Source: Streptococcus mitis
GTDB taxonomy: Bacteria > Bacillota > Bacilli > Lactobacillales > Streptococcaceae
Assembly (NCBI RefSeq): GCF_016658865.1
Contig: NZ_CP067992.1
Coordinates: 887,001-951,000, forward strand
Direction: 5' to 3'
DNA length: 64,000 bases
Shown: in pieces, positions 44,686 to 54,977 of the stretch
How the letters are laid out: each line of letters starts with the position of its first letter
Numbering within the stretch: the first letter of the stretch is position 1
The notes under the pieces: generated by a model
The model's database searches: none
What the model saw: the letters and a program-made list of their open reading frames with translations, nothing else
Told to the model about the DNA's origin: nothing
Made by a program: the position numbers and the translations under genes

Positions 44686-45522
44686 ATGTATCGAATTCTA
44701 AATCCAATAAATCATAATGTTTCGCTTGTCAGGAATGATAAGGGAGAAGAAGTGATTGTAATTGGTAAGGGGATTGCATTTGGGAAGAGGAAGGGAGATT
44801 TGATTACTGAACATCAGGTTGAGAAAATCTTTCGGATGAAGACCGAAGAGTCAAGAGAAAACTTTATGGCTCTCCTAAAAGATGTTCCGCTTGATTTTAT
44901 CACAGTGACCTATGAAATCATTGATAAGCTATCAAAGAAATATCATTATCCGATTCAAGAGTATCTCTACGTAACCTTGACAGATCATATTTACTGTTCT
45001 TACCAAGCTCTAGCACAAGGAAGGTACAAGGATAGTAATCTGCCAGATATTTCCACTAAGTATCCTGTCGCTTTTCAAATCGCAAATGAAGCATTTGAAA
45101 TTTACCGCCAGAAGCTAGCAGATCATTTTCCTGAGGACGAGATTATTCGGATTGCTTATCATTTCATTAATGCCGAAGGTGAAAATGAAGTAGAACTTGT
45201 GGAGTCGATTGATAAGAGGAAAGAAATTCTCAGGAATGTTGAAGAAGTTTTAACGGACTATGCAATTCAACGAACTAAAGAGAATAACCATTTCTATGAT
45301 CGCTTTATGATTCATTTGAATTATTTCTTGGATTATTTAGACAGATCTAGAGATGATAACCAATCACTTCTGGATATGGAAGATCATATTAAACAATCCT
45401 ATCCAAAAGCGTTCGAGATTGGTTCCAAGATCTATGATGTGATTACGCAACATACGGGTCTTGATTTGTATAAAAGTGAACGAGTTTATCTAGTTCTACA
45501 TATCCAACGTTTATTGTCATAA
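44686..45522 (+). CDS. lacT: BglG-family transcription antiterminator LacT
   Basis: A 278-residue regulator. The N-terminal RNA-binding CAT domain (about residues 1-57) has MYRILNPINHNVSLVRND and GKGIAFGKRKGD; two PRD domains follow (about 70-170 and 175-278) with conserved histidines (LTDHIYCSYQALAQG, AYHFINAEGE, YHHTGLDLY-like end QHTGLDLYKSERVYL). PTS phosphorylation of PRD histidines normally tunes activity. GGAGG precedes the ATG. It autoregulates through the RAT site just upstream. Confidence 0.94.
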   Translation: MYRILNPINHNVSLVRNDKGEEVIVIGKGIAFGKRKGDLITEHQVEKIFRMKTEESRENFMALLKDVPLDFITVTYEIIDKLSKKYHYPIQEYLYVTLTDHIYCSYQALAQGRYKDSNLPDISTKYPVAFQIANEAFEIYRQKLADHFPEDEIIRIAYHFINAEGENEVELVESIDKRKEILRNVEEVLTDYAIQRTKENNHFYDRFMIHLNYFLDYLDRSRDDNQSLLDMEDHIKQSYPKAFEIGSKIYDVITQHTGLDLYKSERVYLVLHIQRLLS

Positions 45523-45557
45523 AAATTTAATTAAAAATACATAAGGAGAATTCTATC

Positions 45558-45875
45558 ATGAATAGAGAAGAAGTAACATTGTTAGGTTTTGAAATCGTAG
45601 CCTATGCTGGAGACGCTCGTTCAAAACTATTGGAAGCCTTGAAGGCTGCTGAAGCTGGTGATTTTGTAAAAGCAGATACTCTTGTAGAGGAAGCTGGTTC
45701 TTGCATTGCAGAGGCTCACCACGCGCAAACAAGTCTATTGACTAAGGAAGCTTCTGGTGAGGACTTAGCGTATAGTGTAACCATGATGCATGGCCAAGAT
45801 CACTTGATGACAACCATCTTGTTAAAAGATTTGATGCACCATTTAATCGAACTCTATAAGAGAGGAGTTAAGTAA
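45558..45875 (+). CDS. lacF: Lactose PTS IIA component
   Basis: A 105-residue trimeric phosphocarrier of the lactose/cellobiose class. The phosphorylated histidine is H78 in [11 protein letters not shown], and [19 protein letters not shown] helix near residue 50 is conserved. It receives phosphate from HPr and passes it to the IIB domain of LacE. Its stop codon overlaps the lacE start by one base (TAATG). AAGGAG precedes the ATG. Confidence 0.95.
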   Translation: MNREEVTLLGFEIVAYAGDARSKLLEALKAAEAGDFVKADTLVEEAGSCIAEAHHAQTSLLTKEASGEDLAYSVTMMHGQDHLMTTILLKDLMHHLIELYKRGVK

Positions 45876-47566
45876 TGAATAAATTAATTGCATTTATCGA
45901 GAAAGGAAAGCCTTTCTTTGAGAAATTATCTCGTAATATCTATCTTCGTGCTATTCGTGATGGTTTCATTGCAGGTATGCCTGTTATTCTCTTCTCAAGT
46001 ATCTTTATCTTGATTGCCTTTGTACCAAACTCATGGGGCTTTAAATGGTCTGATGAAGTTGTAGCTTTTCTGATGAAACCTTACAGCTATTCTATGGGTA
46101 TTCTGGCTCTCTTGGTAGCTGGTACAACAGCTAAGTCATTGACCGACTCAGTAAACCGTAGCATGGAGAAGACCAATCAAATCAACTATATGTCAACATT
46201 GTTAGCAGCGATTGTTGGTTTGTTGATGTTGGCAGCTGATCCTATCGAAAATGGTCTAGCTACTGGATTCTTGGGGACAAAAGGTTTGCTTTCAGCCTTC
46301 CTTTCTGCCTTTGTTACTGTAGCCATCTATAAGGTTTGTGTTAAGAACAATGTCACTATTCGTATGCCTGACGAAGTTCCACCAAATATCTCACAAGTCT
46401 TTAAAGATGTGATTCCATTCACTCTATCTGTTGTTTCACTTTATGCTCTTGATTTACTAGCTCGTCATTTTGTTGGTGCAAGCGTAGCTGAATCAATCGG
46501 TAAATTCTTCGCACCATTATTCTCTGCTGCTGATGGTTATCTAGGTATTACGATTATCTTTGGTGCCTTTGCCTTCTTCTGGTTTGTTGGTATCCATGGT
46601 CCATCTATCGTTGAACCAGCAATCGCAGCTATTACCTATGCAAATGCCGAAGTCAACTTGAACCTTCTCCAACAAGGTATGCACGCTGACAAGATTCTTA
46701 CTTCTGGTACACAAATGTTTATCGTTACCATGGGTGGTACTGGTGCGACACTGGTTGTTCCATTCATGTTCATGTGGTTAACAAAATCAAAACGTAACCG
46801 TGCAATCGGACGTGCTTCAGTAGTTCCAACATTCTTTGGTGTAAATGAACCAATCTTGTTTGGTGCACCACTTGTATTGAACCCAATCTTCTTCATTCCA
46901 TTTATCTTTGCTCCAATCGCAAACGTATGGATCTTTAAATTCTTTATTGAAACTCTTGGAATGAATTCATTTACTGCTAATCTACCATGGACAACCCCAG
47001 CTCCACTAGGTCTAGTTCTTGGTACTAACTTCCAAGTTCTATCATTCATTCTTGCTGCTCTTCTAATCGTGGTTGACGTAGTCATTTACTATCCATTCCT
47101 TAAGGTCTATGATGAACAAATTCTTGAAGAAGAACGTTCAGGTAAATCTAATGATGAATTGAAAGAAAAAGTTGCTGCAAACTTCAACACTGCAAAAGCA
47201 GATGCTATTCTTGAAAAAGCGGGTGTAGAAGCAGCACAAAATACCATCACTGAAGAAACAAATGTACTCGTTCTCTGTGCTGGTGGAGGTACAAGTGGTC
47301 TCCTTGCAAATGCTTTGAACAAGGCAGCTGCAGAGTACAATGTTCCTGTGAAAGCAGCAGCAGGTGGTTATGGTGCTCACCGTGAAATGTTGCCAGAGTT
47401 TGATCTAGTTATCCTTGCACCTCAAGTTGCTTCAAACTTTGAAGACATGAAAGCAGAAACTGATAAACTTGGTATTAAACTTGCGAAAACAGAAGGCGCT
47501 CAATACATCAAATTAACTCGTGATGGAAAAGGTGCTCTTGCATTCGTACAAGCTCAATTCGATTAA
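45875..47566 (+). CDS. lacE: Lactose PTS IIBC component
   Basis: A 563-residue fusion of a membrane IIC domain (about residues 1-410, eight to ten TM helices, with [18 protein letters not shown] near 322) and a C-terminal IIB domain (about 460-563). The phosphocysteine is C468 in [12 protein letters not shown]. It imports lactose as lactose-6-phosphate. The last four codons form the first 12 bases of a 124-bp unit that is repeated three times downstream. Confidence 0.96.
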   Translation: MNKLIAFIEKGKPFFEKLSRNIYLRAIRDGFIAGMPVILFSSIFILIAFVPNSWGFKWSDEVVAFLMKPYSYSMGILALLVAGTTAKSLTDSVNRSMEKTNQINYMSTLLAAIVGLLMLAADPIENGLATGFLGTKGLLSAFLSAFVTVAIYKVCVKNNVTIRMPDEVPPNISQVFKDVIPFTLSVVSLYALDLLARHFVGASVAESIGKFFAPLFSAADGYLGITIIFGAFAFFWFVGIHGPSIVEPAIAAITYANAEVNLNLLQQGMHADKILTSGTQMFIVTMGGTGATLVVPFMFMWLTKSKRNRAIGRASVVPTFFGVNEPILFGAPLVLNPIFFIPFIFAPIANVWIFKFFIETLGMNSFTANLPWTTPAPLGLVLGTNFQVLSFILAALLIVVDVVIYYPFLKVYDEQILEEERSGKSNDELKEKVAANFNTAKADAILEKAGVEAAQNTITEETNVLVLCAGGGTSGLLANALNKAAAEYNVPVKAAAGGYGAHREMLPEFDLVILAPQVASNFEDMKAETDKLGIKLAKTEGAQYIKLTRDGKGALAFVQAQFD

Positions 47567-47926
47567 CGATAGGGACTCTGAAATAGTCTCCTTTCGTTAC
47601 GGAAATCGCTATGGCGAATTTCCTAATCGCCTTATTAATTCGTCGGTAAAAAGATATCGTTTTTACCTCCTCATGTCACAATTCGATTAACGATAGGGAC
47701 TCTGAAATAGTCTCTTCTCGTTACGGAAATCGCTATGGCGAATTTCCTAATCGCCTTATTAATTCGTCGGTAAAAAGATATCGTTTTTACCTCCTCATGT
47801 CACAATTCGATTAACGATAGGGACTATAAAACAGTCTCCTCTCGTTACGGAAATCGCTATGGCGAATTTCCTAATCGCCTTGTTAATTCGTCGGTAAAAA
47901 GATATCGTTTTTACCTCCTCATGTCA
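47555..47926 (+). repeat. Three tandem copies of a 124-bp structured unit between lacE and lacG
   Basis: Copies run 47555-47678, 47679-47802 and 47803-47926, followed by a few matching bases. They are nearly identical. Each unit begins with the lacE C-terminal codons and stop (CAATTCGATTAA) and can form three hairpins: TAACGA..GGGACT/AGTCTC..TCGTTA, GGAAATCGC/GCGAATTTCC and GGTAAAAA/TTTTTACC. No T-run follows the hairpins. They fill most of the 460-base gap before lacG; the remaining 100 bases show only the lacG ribosome site. Confidence 0.9.
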
Positions 47927-47937
47927 CAATTTGGTGA

Positions 47938-49434
<1,497 letters not shown>

Positions 49435-49475
49435 TAGAATGAGTAATTAGATATAGAATTCTAGTGAGGCAAAAG

Positions 49476-49733
49476 ATGTTCAAAGATTTTATCCAATCTA
49501 TTTATGAAAAAGTTTATATTATCAATTTTGATAAATGTTCTCAAATACCTTGTTTGACTAATGAGGAGCTGAAAAAACTTGGGAAATGGTATGTCTCTAC
49601 CGGTAAAGAATGGATTTGCCATTCAGACTATGAGCTGGAAGAATTTAAAATTATCTTTTTAAATTTTATCAGTCCTGAAGAACGGGATAACATCTCCTTT
49701 GATTCAGATTTTATGCCGTTTCAACAATCATAA
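49476..49733 (+). CDS. Small hypothetical protein downstream of lacG
   Basis: An 85-residue, acidic, soluble protein with no signal or TM segment. It has the patterned middle WYVSTGKEWICHSDYELEEF. The start is the ATG at 49476, six bases after GAGG; a GTG at 49464 overlaps that site. It lies 41 bases after lacG and before the shared terminator, so it is probably the tail of the lac transcript. No family recognised. Confidence 0.55.
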   Translation: MFKDFIQSIYEKVYIINFDKCSQIPCLTNEELKKLGKWYVSTGKEWICHSDYELEEFKIIFLNFISPEERDNISFDSDFMPFQQS

Positions 49734-49767
49734 AGAATCTAGGAAACTCTTTGTAAAAATCTTCATC

Positions 49768-49819
49768 AAAAAATGCGTCATATCAAGATTCTTATTTTCT
49801 TGATATGACGCATTTTATA
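49768..49819. terminator. Bidirectional terminator between the lac operon and lacR
   Basis: AAAATGCGTCATATCAAGA pairs perfectly with TCTTGATATGACGCATTTT. A/T flanks give T-runs on both strands, serving the lac transcript and, in reverse, lacR. Confidence 0.9.
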
Positions 49820-49837
49820 TTTTATCAATCCTCAGTT

Positions 49838-50605
49838 TTATGGTTTAGAAAGAATAATTTTTGTTTGTTTTGAAAGTTGTTCAAACGTTTCTTTGCTCAG
49901 TTTAGAATCTGAAACGATGGTATCAATATCAGAGATATTGTAGAAGGTATAGAAATCAAATTTATTGAACTTACTATGGTCAGCTAGTAAGTATTTTTTA
50001 TTGGAATTATTGAGGGCGATGCGTTGGGATTCACCTTCCTCTTCACTAAAGGTCGCAATCGCATTGTCCTTGATACCATTACAGCTAACGAAGGCTTTGG
50101 AAAATTGTAGGTTTGCTAAGTTTTGCAAGGTTAGTGTTCCTACAAAGGCTCCAGTGATAGATCGATAGTTTCCACCAATTAAAATTAAATCTGTTAGTTT
50201 TCGTTCGTTTAGGATGAGAAAGACTGGTAAACTGTTTGTTACAACACGAATATTATCAATTGGAAGTTCACGAGCAAAAGATTCCAATGTTGTTCCTGGT
50301 CCAATAAAAATAGTCTCCCCTTCATCTATTAAATGGCCTGCAAAACGACTAATTTCTTGTTTTTCTGCGATTTGTAAGCTTTGTTTTTCAATATTGGAAC
50401 GTTCATTGTTTAAAATGGAGCCTGTACGAATTTTTTCAGCTCCTCCATGCACACGAACAAGTAAATCCTTGTCAGCTAACTCTTGTAAGTAGCGTCTAGC
50501 AGTCATATCTGACACATCTAAGCGAGTCATGATTTCTTTTACAGTAATAGTTCCCTTTGTATTTACCGTTTCTAGAATATTATCTAGTTTTTCCTGCTTT
50601 AACAT
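49838..50605 (-). CDS. lacR: DeoR-family repressor of the lac genes
   Basis: A 255-residue regulator. The N-terminal helix-turn-helix contains TITVKEIMTRLDVSDMTARR followed by YLQELADKDLLVRVHGGA (about residues 18-57). The C-terminal sugar-phosphate-sensing domain shows IFIGPGTTLESFA near 98 and LILIGGNYRS near 140, the DeoR sensor motifs. In related LacR proteins tagatose-6-phosphate is the inducer. The start at 50605 follows AGAGGTGA; a GTG three codons earlier is in frame. It is convergent with lacTFEG. Confidence 0.88.
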   Translation of the reverse strand: MLKQEKLDNILETVNTKGTITVKEIMTRLDVSDMTARRYLQELADKDLLVRVHGGAEKIRTGSILNNERSNIEKQSLQIAEKQEISRFAGHLIDEGETIFIGPGTTLESFARELPIDNIRVVTNSLPVFLILNERKLTDLILIGGNYRSITGAFVGTLTLQNLANLQFSKAFVSCNGIKDNAIATFSEEEGESQRIALNNSNKKYLLADHSKFNKFDFYTFYNISDIDTIVSDSKLSKETFEQLSKQTKIILSKP

Positions 50606-50685
50606 CGTTATCACCTCTATTTCTATTACTATTTTATCATAAAGTATTCAATCAATCAATTTAAAAAACAAAAGAAAACAAAAAC

Positions 50686-50723
50686 AAAAATATCATGGTT
50701 GTTTTAAACAAACCATGATATTT
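50686..50723 (-). terminator. Terminator of nrdF
   Basis: On the reverse strand ATATCATGGTTTGTTT pairs with AAACAACCATGATAT and is followed by TTTTTGTTTT. It lies about 30 bases past the nrdF stop. Its TTGTTT/AAACAA core also resembles the lac operator motif, but terminator geometry is the better explanation. Confidence 0.7.
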
Positions 50724-50747
50724 GTTATCAGTTCTGGGATAATTGAA

Positions 50748-51710
50748 TTAATTCAAACCGTAGTTGTAATCATCGTCTTGCATGGCTTCAACTTCACCAA
50801 GGAGGTAACCATTTCCGACTTGAGAGAAGAAGTCGTGGTTGGAAGTTCCTGTTGAAATACCGTTCATAACGATTGGGTTGACATCATCAGCTGAATCTGG
50901 GAAGAGTGGATCTTGTCCCAGGTTCATGAGAGCTTTATTGGCATTGTAGCGAAGGAAGGTTTTAACTTCCTCCGTCCAACCAACACCGTCATAGAGACTC
51001 TCTGTATAACCTTCTTCATTCTCGTAAAGCGTATAGAGCAGGTCGTACATCCATTCTTTGAGTTTTTCTTGCTCTTCTTCAGGCAATTCATTGAAACCAA
51101 GTTGGAATTTGTAACCAATGTAGGTTCCGTGAACAGACTCATCACGAATGATCAATTTGATGATTTCAGCGACGTTGGCTAGTTTGTTGTTACCAAGATA
51201 GTAGAGGGGAGTGAAGAAACCAGAGTAGAAGAGGAAGGTTTCGAGGAAGACACTGGCAACTTTCTTTTCAAGTGGGCTACCGTTGAGGTAGATTTCGTTG
51301 ACGATTTCAGCCTTCTTTTGTAGATAAGGATTGGTATTGGTCCATTCGAAAATTTCTTCAATCTCAGCCTTAGTATTCAAGGTAGAGAAGATTGATGAGT
51401 AAGATTTTGCATGGACAGATTCCATAAATTGGATGTTATTGAAAACAGCTTCCTCATGGGGTGTACGGATGTCCGCGCGAAGGGCTTGAACCCCAGTTTC
51501 AGATTGCATAGTGTCGAGAAGTGTTAAACCACCAAAGACTTTTCCTACCAAGTCTTTTTCTACATTTGATAGCTTTCTCCAGTCATCCAAGTCATTTGAC
51601 AAGGGAATACGTGTATCAAGCCAGAATTGCTCCGTCAGTTTTTCCCAAGTTGATTTGTCGATGACATCTTCGATGGCATTCCAGTTAATGGCTTTGTAGT
51701 AAGTTTCCAT
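50748..51710 (-). CDS. nrdF: Class Ib ribonucleotide reductase beta subunit
   Basis: This 320-residue dimanganese/diiron protein supplies the tyrosyl radical for NrdE. Metal ligands fall in the helices QSETGVQALRADI, NIQFMESVHAKSYSSIFSTL (ExxH near residue 97) and IIRDESVHGTYIGYKFQ (ExxH near 190). The C terminus DDDYNYGLN resembles the tail that docks on NrdE. A strong hairpin separates it from nrdE, so it may depend on its own weak promoter (TGATAAAAT, reverse, around 51759-51767). Confidence 0.95.
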   Translation of the reverse strand: METYYKAINWNAIEDVIDKSTWEKLTEQFWLDTRIPLSNDLDDWRKLSNVEKDLVGKVFGGLTLLDTMQSETGVQALRADIRTPHEEAVFNNIQFMESVHAKSYSSIFSTLNTKAEIEEIFEWTNTNPYLQKKAEIVNEIYLNGSPLEKKVASVFLETFLFYSGFFTPLYYLGNNKLANVAEIIKLIIRDESVHGTYIGYKFQLGFNELPEEEQEKLKEWMYDLLYTLYENEEGYTESLYDGVGWTEEVKTFLRYNANKALMNLGQDPLFPDSADDVNPIVMNGISTGTSNHDFFSQVGNGYLLGEVEAMQDDDYNYGLN

Positions 51711-51786
51711 TTTGAAATCTCTTTCTGTGTTTAGTATTGCGAACTCACAATTACTTCTATTTTATCATAATTCTAGAGGAGTATCG

Positions 51787-51816
51787 CACAAAAAGTCGGA
51801 AGCCCGACTTTTTGTT
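51787..51816 (-). terminator. Strong hairpin between nrdE and nrdF
   Basis: ACAAAAAGTCGG pairs perfectly with CCGACTTTTTGT around AAGC, giving a T-run on either strand. In the direction of nrdHEF transcription it sits after nrdE and before nrdF. Confidence 0.8.
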
Positions 51817-51899
51817 ATTTCATAGTATAGATGCTTATTCTAGTTTAGCAGGGTGAATGAATCACTTATCTGAGAAAAAGTAGTTTTCTCAAGCAAAGA

Positions 51900-54059
51900 T
51901 TAAATCACACAGCTTTCACATTGGTTAGCACCGACTTCTCCACCATCATCTGTAAAGGTACGGACGTAGTAGATAGACTTGATTCCCTTGTTAAAGGCAT
52001 AGTTACGAAGGATAGACAAGTCACGTGTCGTTTGCTTATTTTCCTTCTTCCATTCGTAAAGACCTTTTGGAATGTCACTACGCATGAAGAGAGTGAGTGA
52101 AAGTCCTTGGTCCACGTGCTCAGTTGCAGCAGCATAGACATCAATCACCTTACGCATATCCATGTCGTAGGCAGAAGTGTAGTAAGGAATGGTTTCTGTT
52201 GACAAGCCAGCAGCAGGATAGTAGATTTTACCGATTTTCTTTTCTTGACGTTCTTCGATACGTTGCGTAATCGGGTGGATAGAAGCAGAAACGTCGTTGA
52301 TGTAACTGATAGAACCATTTGGCGCTACAGCAAGGCGGTTTTGGTGGTAAAGACCATCTGCTTGAACCTTGTCGCGAAGTTCAGCCCAGTCAGCAGCACT
52401 TGGGATAAAGACATCTTTGAAGAGTTCTTTAACACGGTCTGATTTTGGAACAAACTCGCCAGTCACATATTTGTCAAAGTAGCTTCCGTTAGCATAGTCT
52501 GATTTTTCAAAGTTGTGGAAGGTGATACCACGTTCACGCGCGATATTGTTTGATTCTACCAAGGTCCAGTAGTTCATGAGCATGAAGTAGATGCTTGTAA
52601 ATTCAACAGACTCAGGCGATCCATATTCAATCAATTGTTGGGCAAGGTAGCTGTGAAGTCCCATGGCACCGAGACCAAAGGTGTGGGCTTGGCTATTTCC
52701 ATGGTCGATAGTAGGAACAGCTACGATGTGCGAACTATCTGTAACGAAAGTAAGGGCACGAACCATAGCACGGATAGAACGACCAAAATCAGGTGAGGTC
52801 ATCATGTTAACCACGTTGGTTGAACCAAGGTTACATGAAACGTCTGTTCCCATTTGAAGGAATTCTTGAGCATCGTTGATCAAGCTTGGTTCTTGGACTT
52901 GAAGAATCTCAGAACACAAGTTACTCATGATAATCTTACCATCAACAGGATTTGCACGGTTAGCCGTATCAATGTTGACTACATAAGGGTAGCCAGATTC
53001 TTGTTGCAATTTAGAGATTTCAGTTTCCAAATCACGCGCCTTGATTTTTGTCTTGCGGATATTTGGATTTGCGACTAGCTCATCGTATTTTTCAGTGATG
53101 TCGATGTAGTTAAATGGCACACCGTATTCAAGTTCTACTGAGTAAGGGCTGAAGAGGTACATTTCTTCATTTTTACGTGCTAATTCGTAGAATTTATCGG
53201 GTACCACGACACCAAGTGAAAGGGTCTTGACACGAACTTTTTCATCGGCGTTTTCTTTCTTAGTTGAAAGGAAGGCGATAATATCTGGGTGGAAGACGTT
53301 GAGGTAGACAACACCAGCACCTTGACGTTGACCCAATTGGTTAGAGTAAGAGAAGCTATCTTCGAAAAGTTTCATAACTGGAACGACGCCAGAAGCAGCT
53401 CCTTCATAGCCTTTAATAGGTGCGCCAGCTTCACGAAGGTTGCTGAGGGTAATTCCTACACCACCACCAATACGTGAAAGTTGAAGAGCTGAGTTGATAG
53501 AACGTCCGATAGAGTTCATATCATCAGTTACTTGGATCAGGAAACATGATACCAATTCCCCACGGCGAGCACGTCCAGCATTCAAGAAGGAAGGAGTAGC
53601 AGGTTGGTAGCGTTGGTGGATGATTTCATTGGCAATATCGATTGCAACAGCTTCATTGCCATCAGCGAAATAAAGGGCGTTAAAGAAGACGCGGTCTTCC
53701 ATACTTTCAAGATAATATTCACCGTCGTTAGTCTTCAAGGCATATTGATTGTAAAATTTATAAGCTGCCATAAAAGACTTGAATTGGAAGTTTTGGTCTT
53801 TGATAAATTGAGCCAATTCTTCCAAAAATTCTGGACGGTATTTCTTGATAAAGGCTGTTTCAATGTAGTTGTGTTCAATGAGGTAGTTGATTTTATTCTT
53901 GATTGAATCAAAAACCATAGTGTTTGGAACTACATTTTCTTTAAAGAAAGCATCCAAGGCTTCCTTATCTTTATGAAGCATGATTTGTCCATTGATAGGA
54001 CGATTGATTTCGTTATTGAGACGGAAGTAAGTTACGTCTTCAAGATGTTTTAATCCCAT
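51900..54059 (-). CDS. nrdE: Class Ib ribonucleotide reductase alpha subunit
   Basis: A 719-residue catalytic subunit that reduces ribonucleoside diphosphates. Active-site regions are visible: the redox cysteine in RRGELVSCFLIQV (near residue 177), NLCSEI (radical cysteine, near 380), and the C-terminal redox pair in the tail NQCESCVI. The absence of an N-terminal ATP-cone fits NrdE-type enzymes. AAGGGA precedes the ATG. NrdH lies 80 bases upstream. Confidence 0.96.
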   Translation of the reverse strand: MGLKHLEDVTYFRLNNEINRPINGQIMLHKDKEALDAFFKENVVPNTMVFDSIKNKINYLIEHNYIETAFIKKYRPEFLEELAQFIKDQNFQFKSFMAAYKFYNQYALKTNDGEYYLESMEDRVFFNALYFADGNEAVAIDIANEIIHQRYQPATPSFLNAGRARRGELVSCFLIQVTDDMNSIGRSINSALQLSRIGGGVGITLSNLREAGAPIKGYEGAASGVVPVMKLFEDSFSYSNQLGQRQGAGVVYLNVFHPDIIAFLSTKKENADEKVRVKTLSLGVVVPDKFYELARKNEEMYLFSPYSVELEYGVPFNYIDITEKYDELVANPNIRKTKIKARDLETEISKLQQESGYPYVVNIDTANRANPVDGKIIMSNLCSEILQVQEPSLINDAQEFLQMGTDVSCNLGSTNVVNMMTSPDFGRSIRAMVRALTFVTDSSHIVAVPTIDHGNSQAHTFGLGAMGLHSYLAQQLIEYGSPESVEFTSIYFMLMNYWTLVESNNIARERGITFHNFEKSDYANGSYFDKYVTGEFVPKSDRVKELFKDVFIPSAADWAELRDKVQADGLYHQNRLAVAPNGSISYINDVSASIHPITQRIEERQEKKIGKIYYPAAGLSTETIPYYTSAYDMDMRKVIDVYAAATEHVDQGLSLTLFMRSDIPKGLYEWKKENKQTTRDLSILRNYAFNKGIKSIYYVRTFTDDGGEVGANQCESCVI

Positions 54060-54139
54060 AAAATTTCCCTTATCTAATTACAAAAGAAAGGCTTCTAAGT
54101 TAGCCCTAGAAGCAGTTTCTTCTGGATGATGTACTAAGA

Positions 54140-54358
54140 TTATGCTAATTGTTTCAGTTTTCCTGGTTGGAAACCTGAAAAGACTTCAGTTGGTGTTTGG
54201 ATAACAGGAGCTGCGCTGAAACCGAGCTCTTTAACTTGATCGATGTACTCAGGTTGCTCATCAAGATTGATTTCACGATAAGCGACATTATTACTGTCCA
54301 AGAAACGTTTAGTCATCTTACATTGGACACAGTTGTTTTTAGAATAAACGGTTACCAT
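54140..54358 (-). CDS. nrdH: Glutaredoxin-like protein NrdH
   Basis: A 72-residue thioredoxin-fold electron donor for NrdE. The redox site is CVQC in VYSKNNCVQCKMTKRFL (residues 11-14), with the cis-proline segment FSAAPVIQTP and the NrdH-type end FSGFQPGKLKQL. AGAGGAG precedes the ATG. It is the first gene of nrdHEF. No nrdI gene is next to it, so that flavodoxin must be elsewhere. Confidence 0.94.
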   Translation of the reverse strand: MVTVYSKNNCVQCKMTKRFLDSNNVAYREINLDEQPEYIDQVKELGFSAAPVIQTPTEVFSGFQPGKLKQLA

Positions 54359-54393
54359 TGTGTAACTCCTCTTTCAAAATAGATTACTTTCTT

Positions 54394-54421
54394 AGTATAT
54401 CAGAAAATAAATTTTTGTCAA
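54394..54421 (-). promoter_or_regulatory. Promoter of nrdHE
   Basis: On the reverse strand TTGACA (54421-54416), 16 bases, TATACT (54399-54394) with a TGA extension. The leader is about 30 bases. Confidence 0.7.
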
Positions 54422-54429
54422 TGATTTAA

Positions 54430-54486
54430 AACTAAATATAGTGGTCTATTTTTATGCTTAAGCTCACAAAACACAATATATAGTGT
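54430..54486 (-). promoter_or_regulatory. Two NrdR boxes upstream of nrdHE
   Basis: ACACAATATATAGTGT at 54471-54486 fits the NrdR box perfectly, and AACTAAATATAGTGGT at 54430-54445 is a good partner. Their starts are 41 bases apart, about four helical turns; the commoner distance is about three. Both lie upstream of the -35 box found here. Confidence 0.75.
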
Positions 54487-54617
54487 TTACTTTGTAAAAT
54501 AGTGATGATAATCCTACAAGTAGTTTTTTGGAAAACTATATCCTGTGTTTTGTTATCTAGAATAGAAGATTTTCAGCAAGTTATCTGAAAGGAAATCGAA
54601 TAAATCCCATAAAATGC

Positions 54618-54646
54618 TTGAAAAAAATCCTAGAAGATGATATAAT
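54618..54646 (+). promoter_or_regulatory. Promoter of ptsHI
   Basis: TTGAAA (54618-54623), 17 bases, TATAAT (54641-54646). The leader is about 55 bases, with AAAGGAGAG before the ATG. Between this and the NrdR boxes (54487-54617) nothing else stands out. Confidence 0.8.
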
Positions 54647-54708
54647 ACCAAATTGTAAGGGTTATCACATATAACTCAAAAAAGAAAGAACAAAAGGAGA
54701 GTCAAACT

Positions 54709-54972
54709 ATGGCTTCTAAAGATTTCCACGTAGTGGCAGAAACAGGTATTCACGCACGTCCAGCAACATTGTTGGTACAAACTGCAAGCAAATTTGCTTC
54801 AGATATCACTCTTGAGTACAAAGGTAAATCAGTTAACCTTAAATCAATCATGGGTGTTATGAGTCTTGGTGTTGGCCAAGGTGCTGACGTAACTATCTCA
54901 GCTGAAGGTGCAGATGCAGATGACGCTATCGCTGCAATCTCAGAAACAATGGAAAAAGAAGGATTGGCATAA
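54709..54972 (+). CDS. ptsH: Phosphocarrier protein HPr
   Basis: An 87-residue general PTS carrier. H15 in [14 protein letters not shown] receives phosphate from enzyme I, and S46 in [12 protein letters not shown] is the HPr-kinase site that turns HPr into the CcpA co-repressor. It therefore serves both the PTS systems and the cre sites in this window. Codon use is highly restricted, as in tuf. Five bases separate it from ptsI. Confidence 0.98.
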   Translation: MASKDFHVVAETGIHARPATLLVQTASKFASDITLEYKGKSVNLKSIMGVMSLGVGQGADVTISAEGADADDAIAAISETMEKEGLA

Positions 54973-54977
54973 GGAAA

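Noticed and set aside
47555..47930. Regular repeats that might be a CRISPR array.
   Set aside because: The copies are contiguous 124-bp units without unique spacers, and no cas genes are present.
50690..50720. The palindrome after nrdF as a LacR operator.
   Set aside because: Its long stem and T-run on the nrdF transcription strand fit a terminator; the shared TTGTTT core may be chance.
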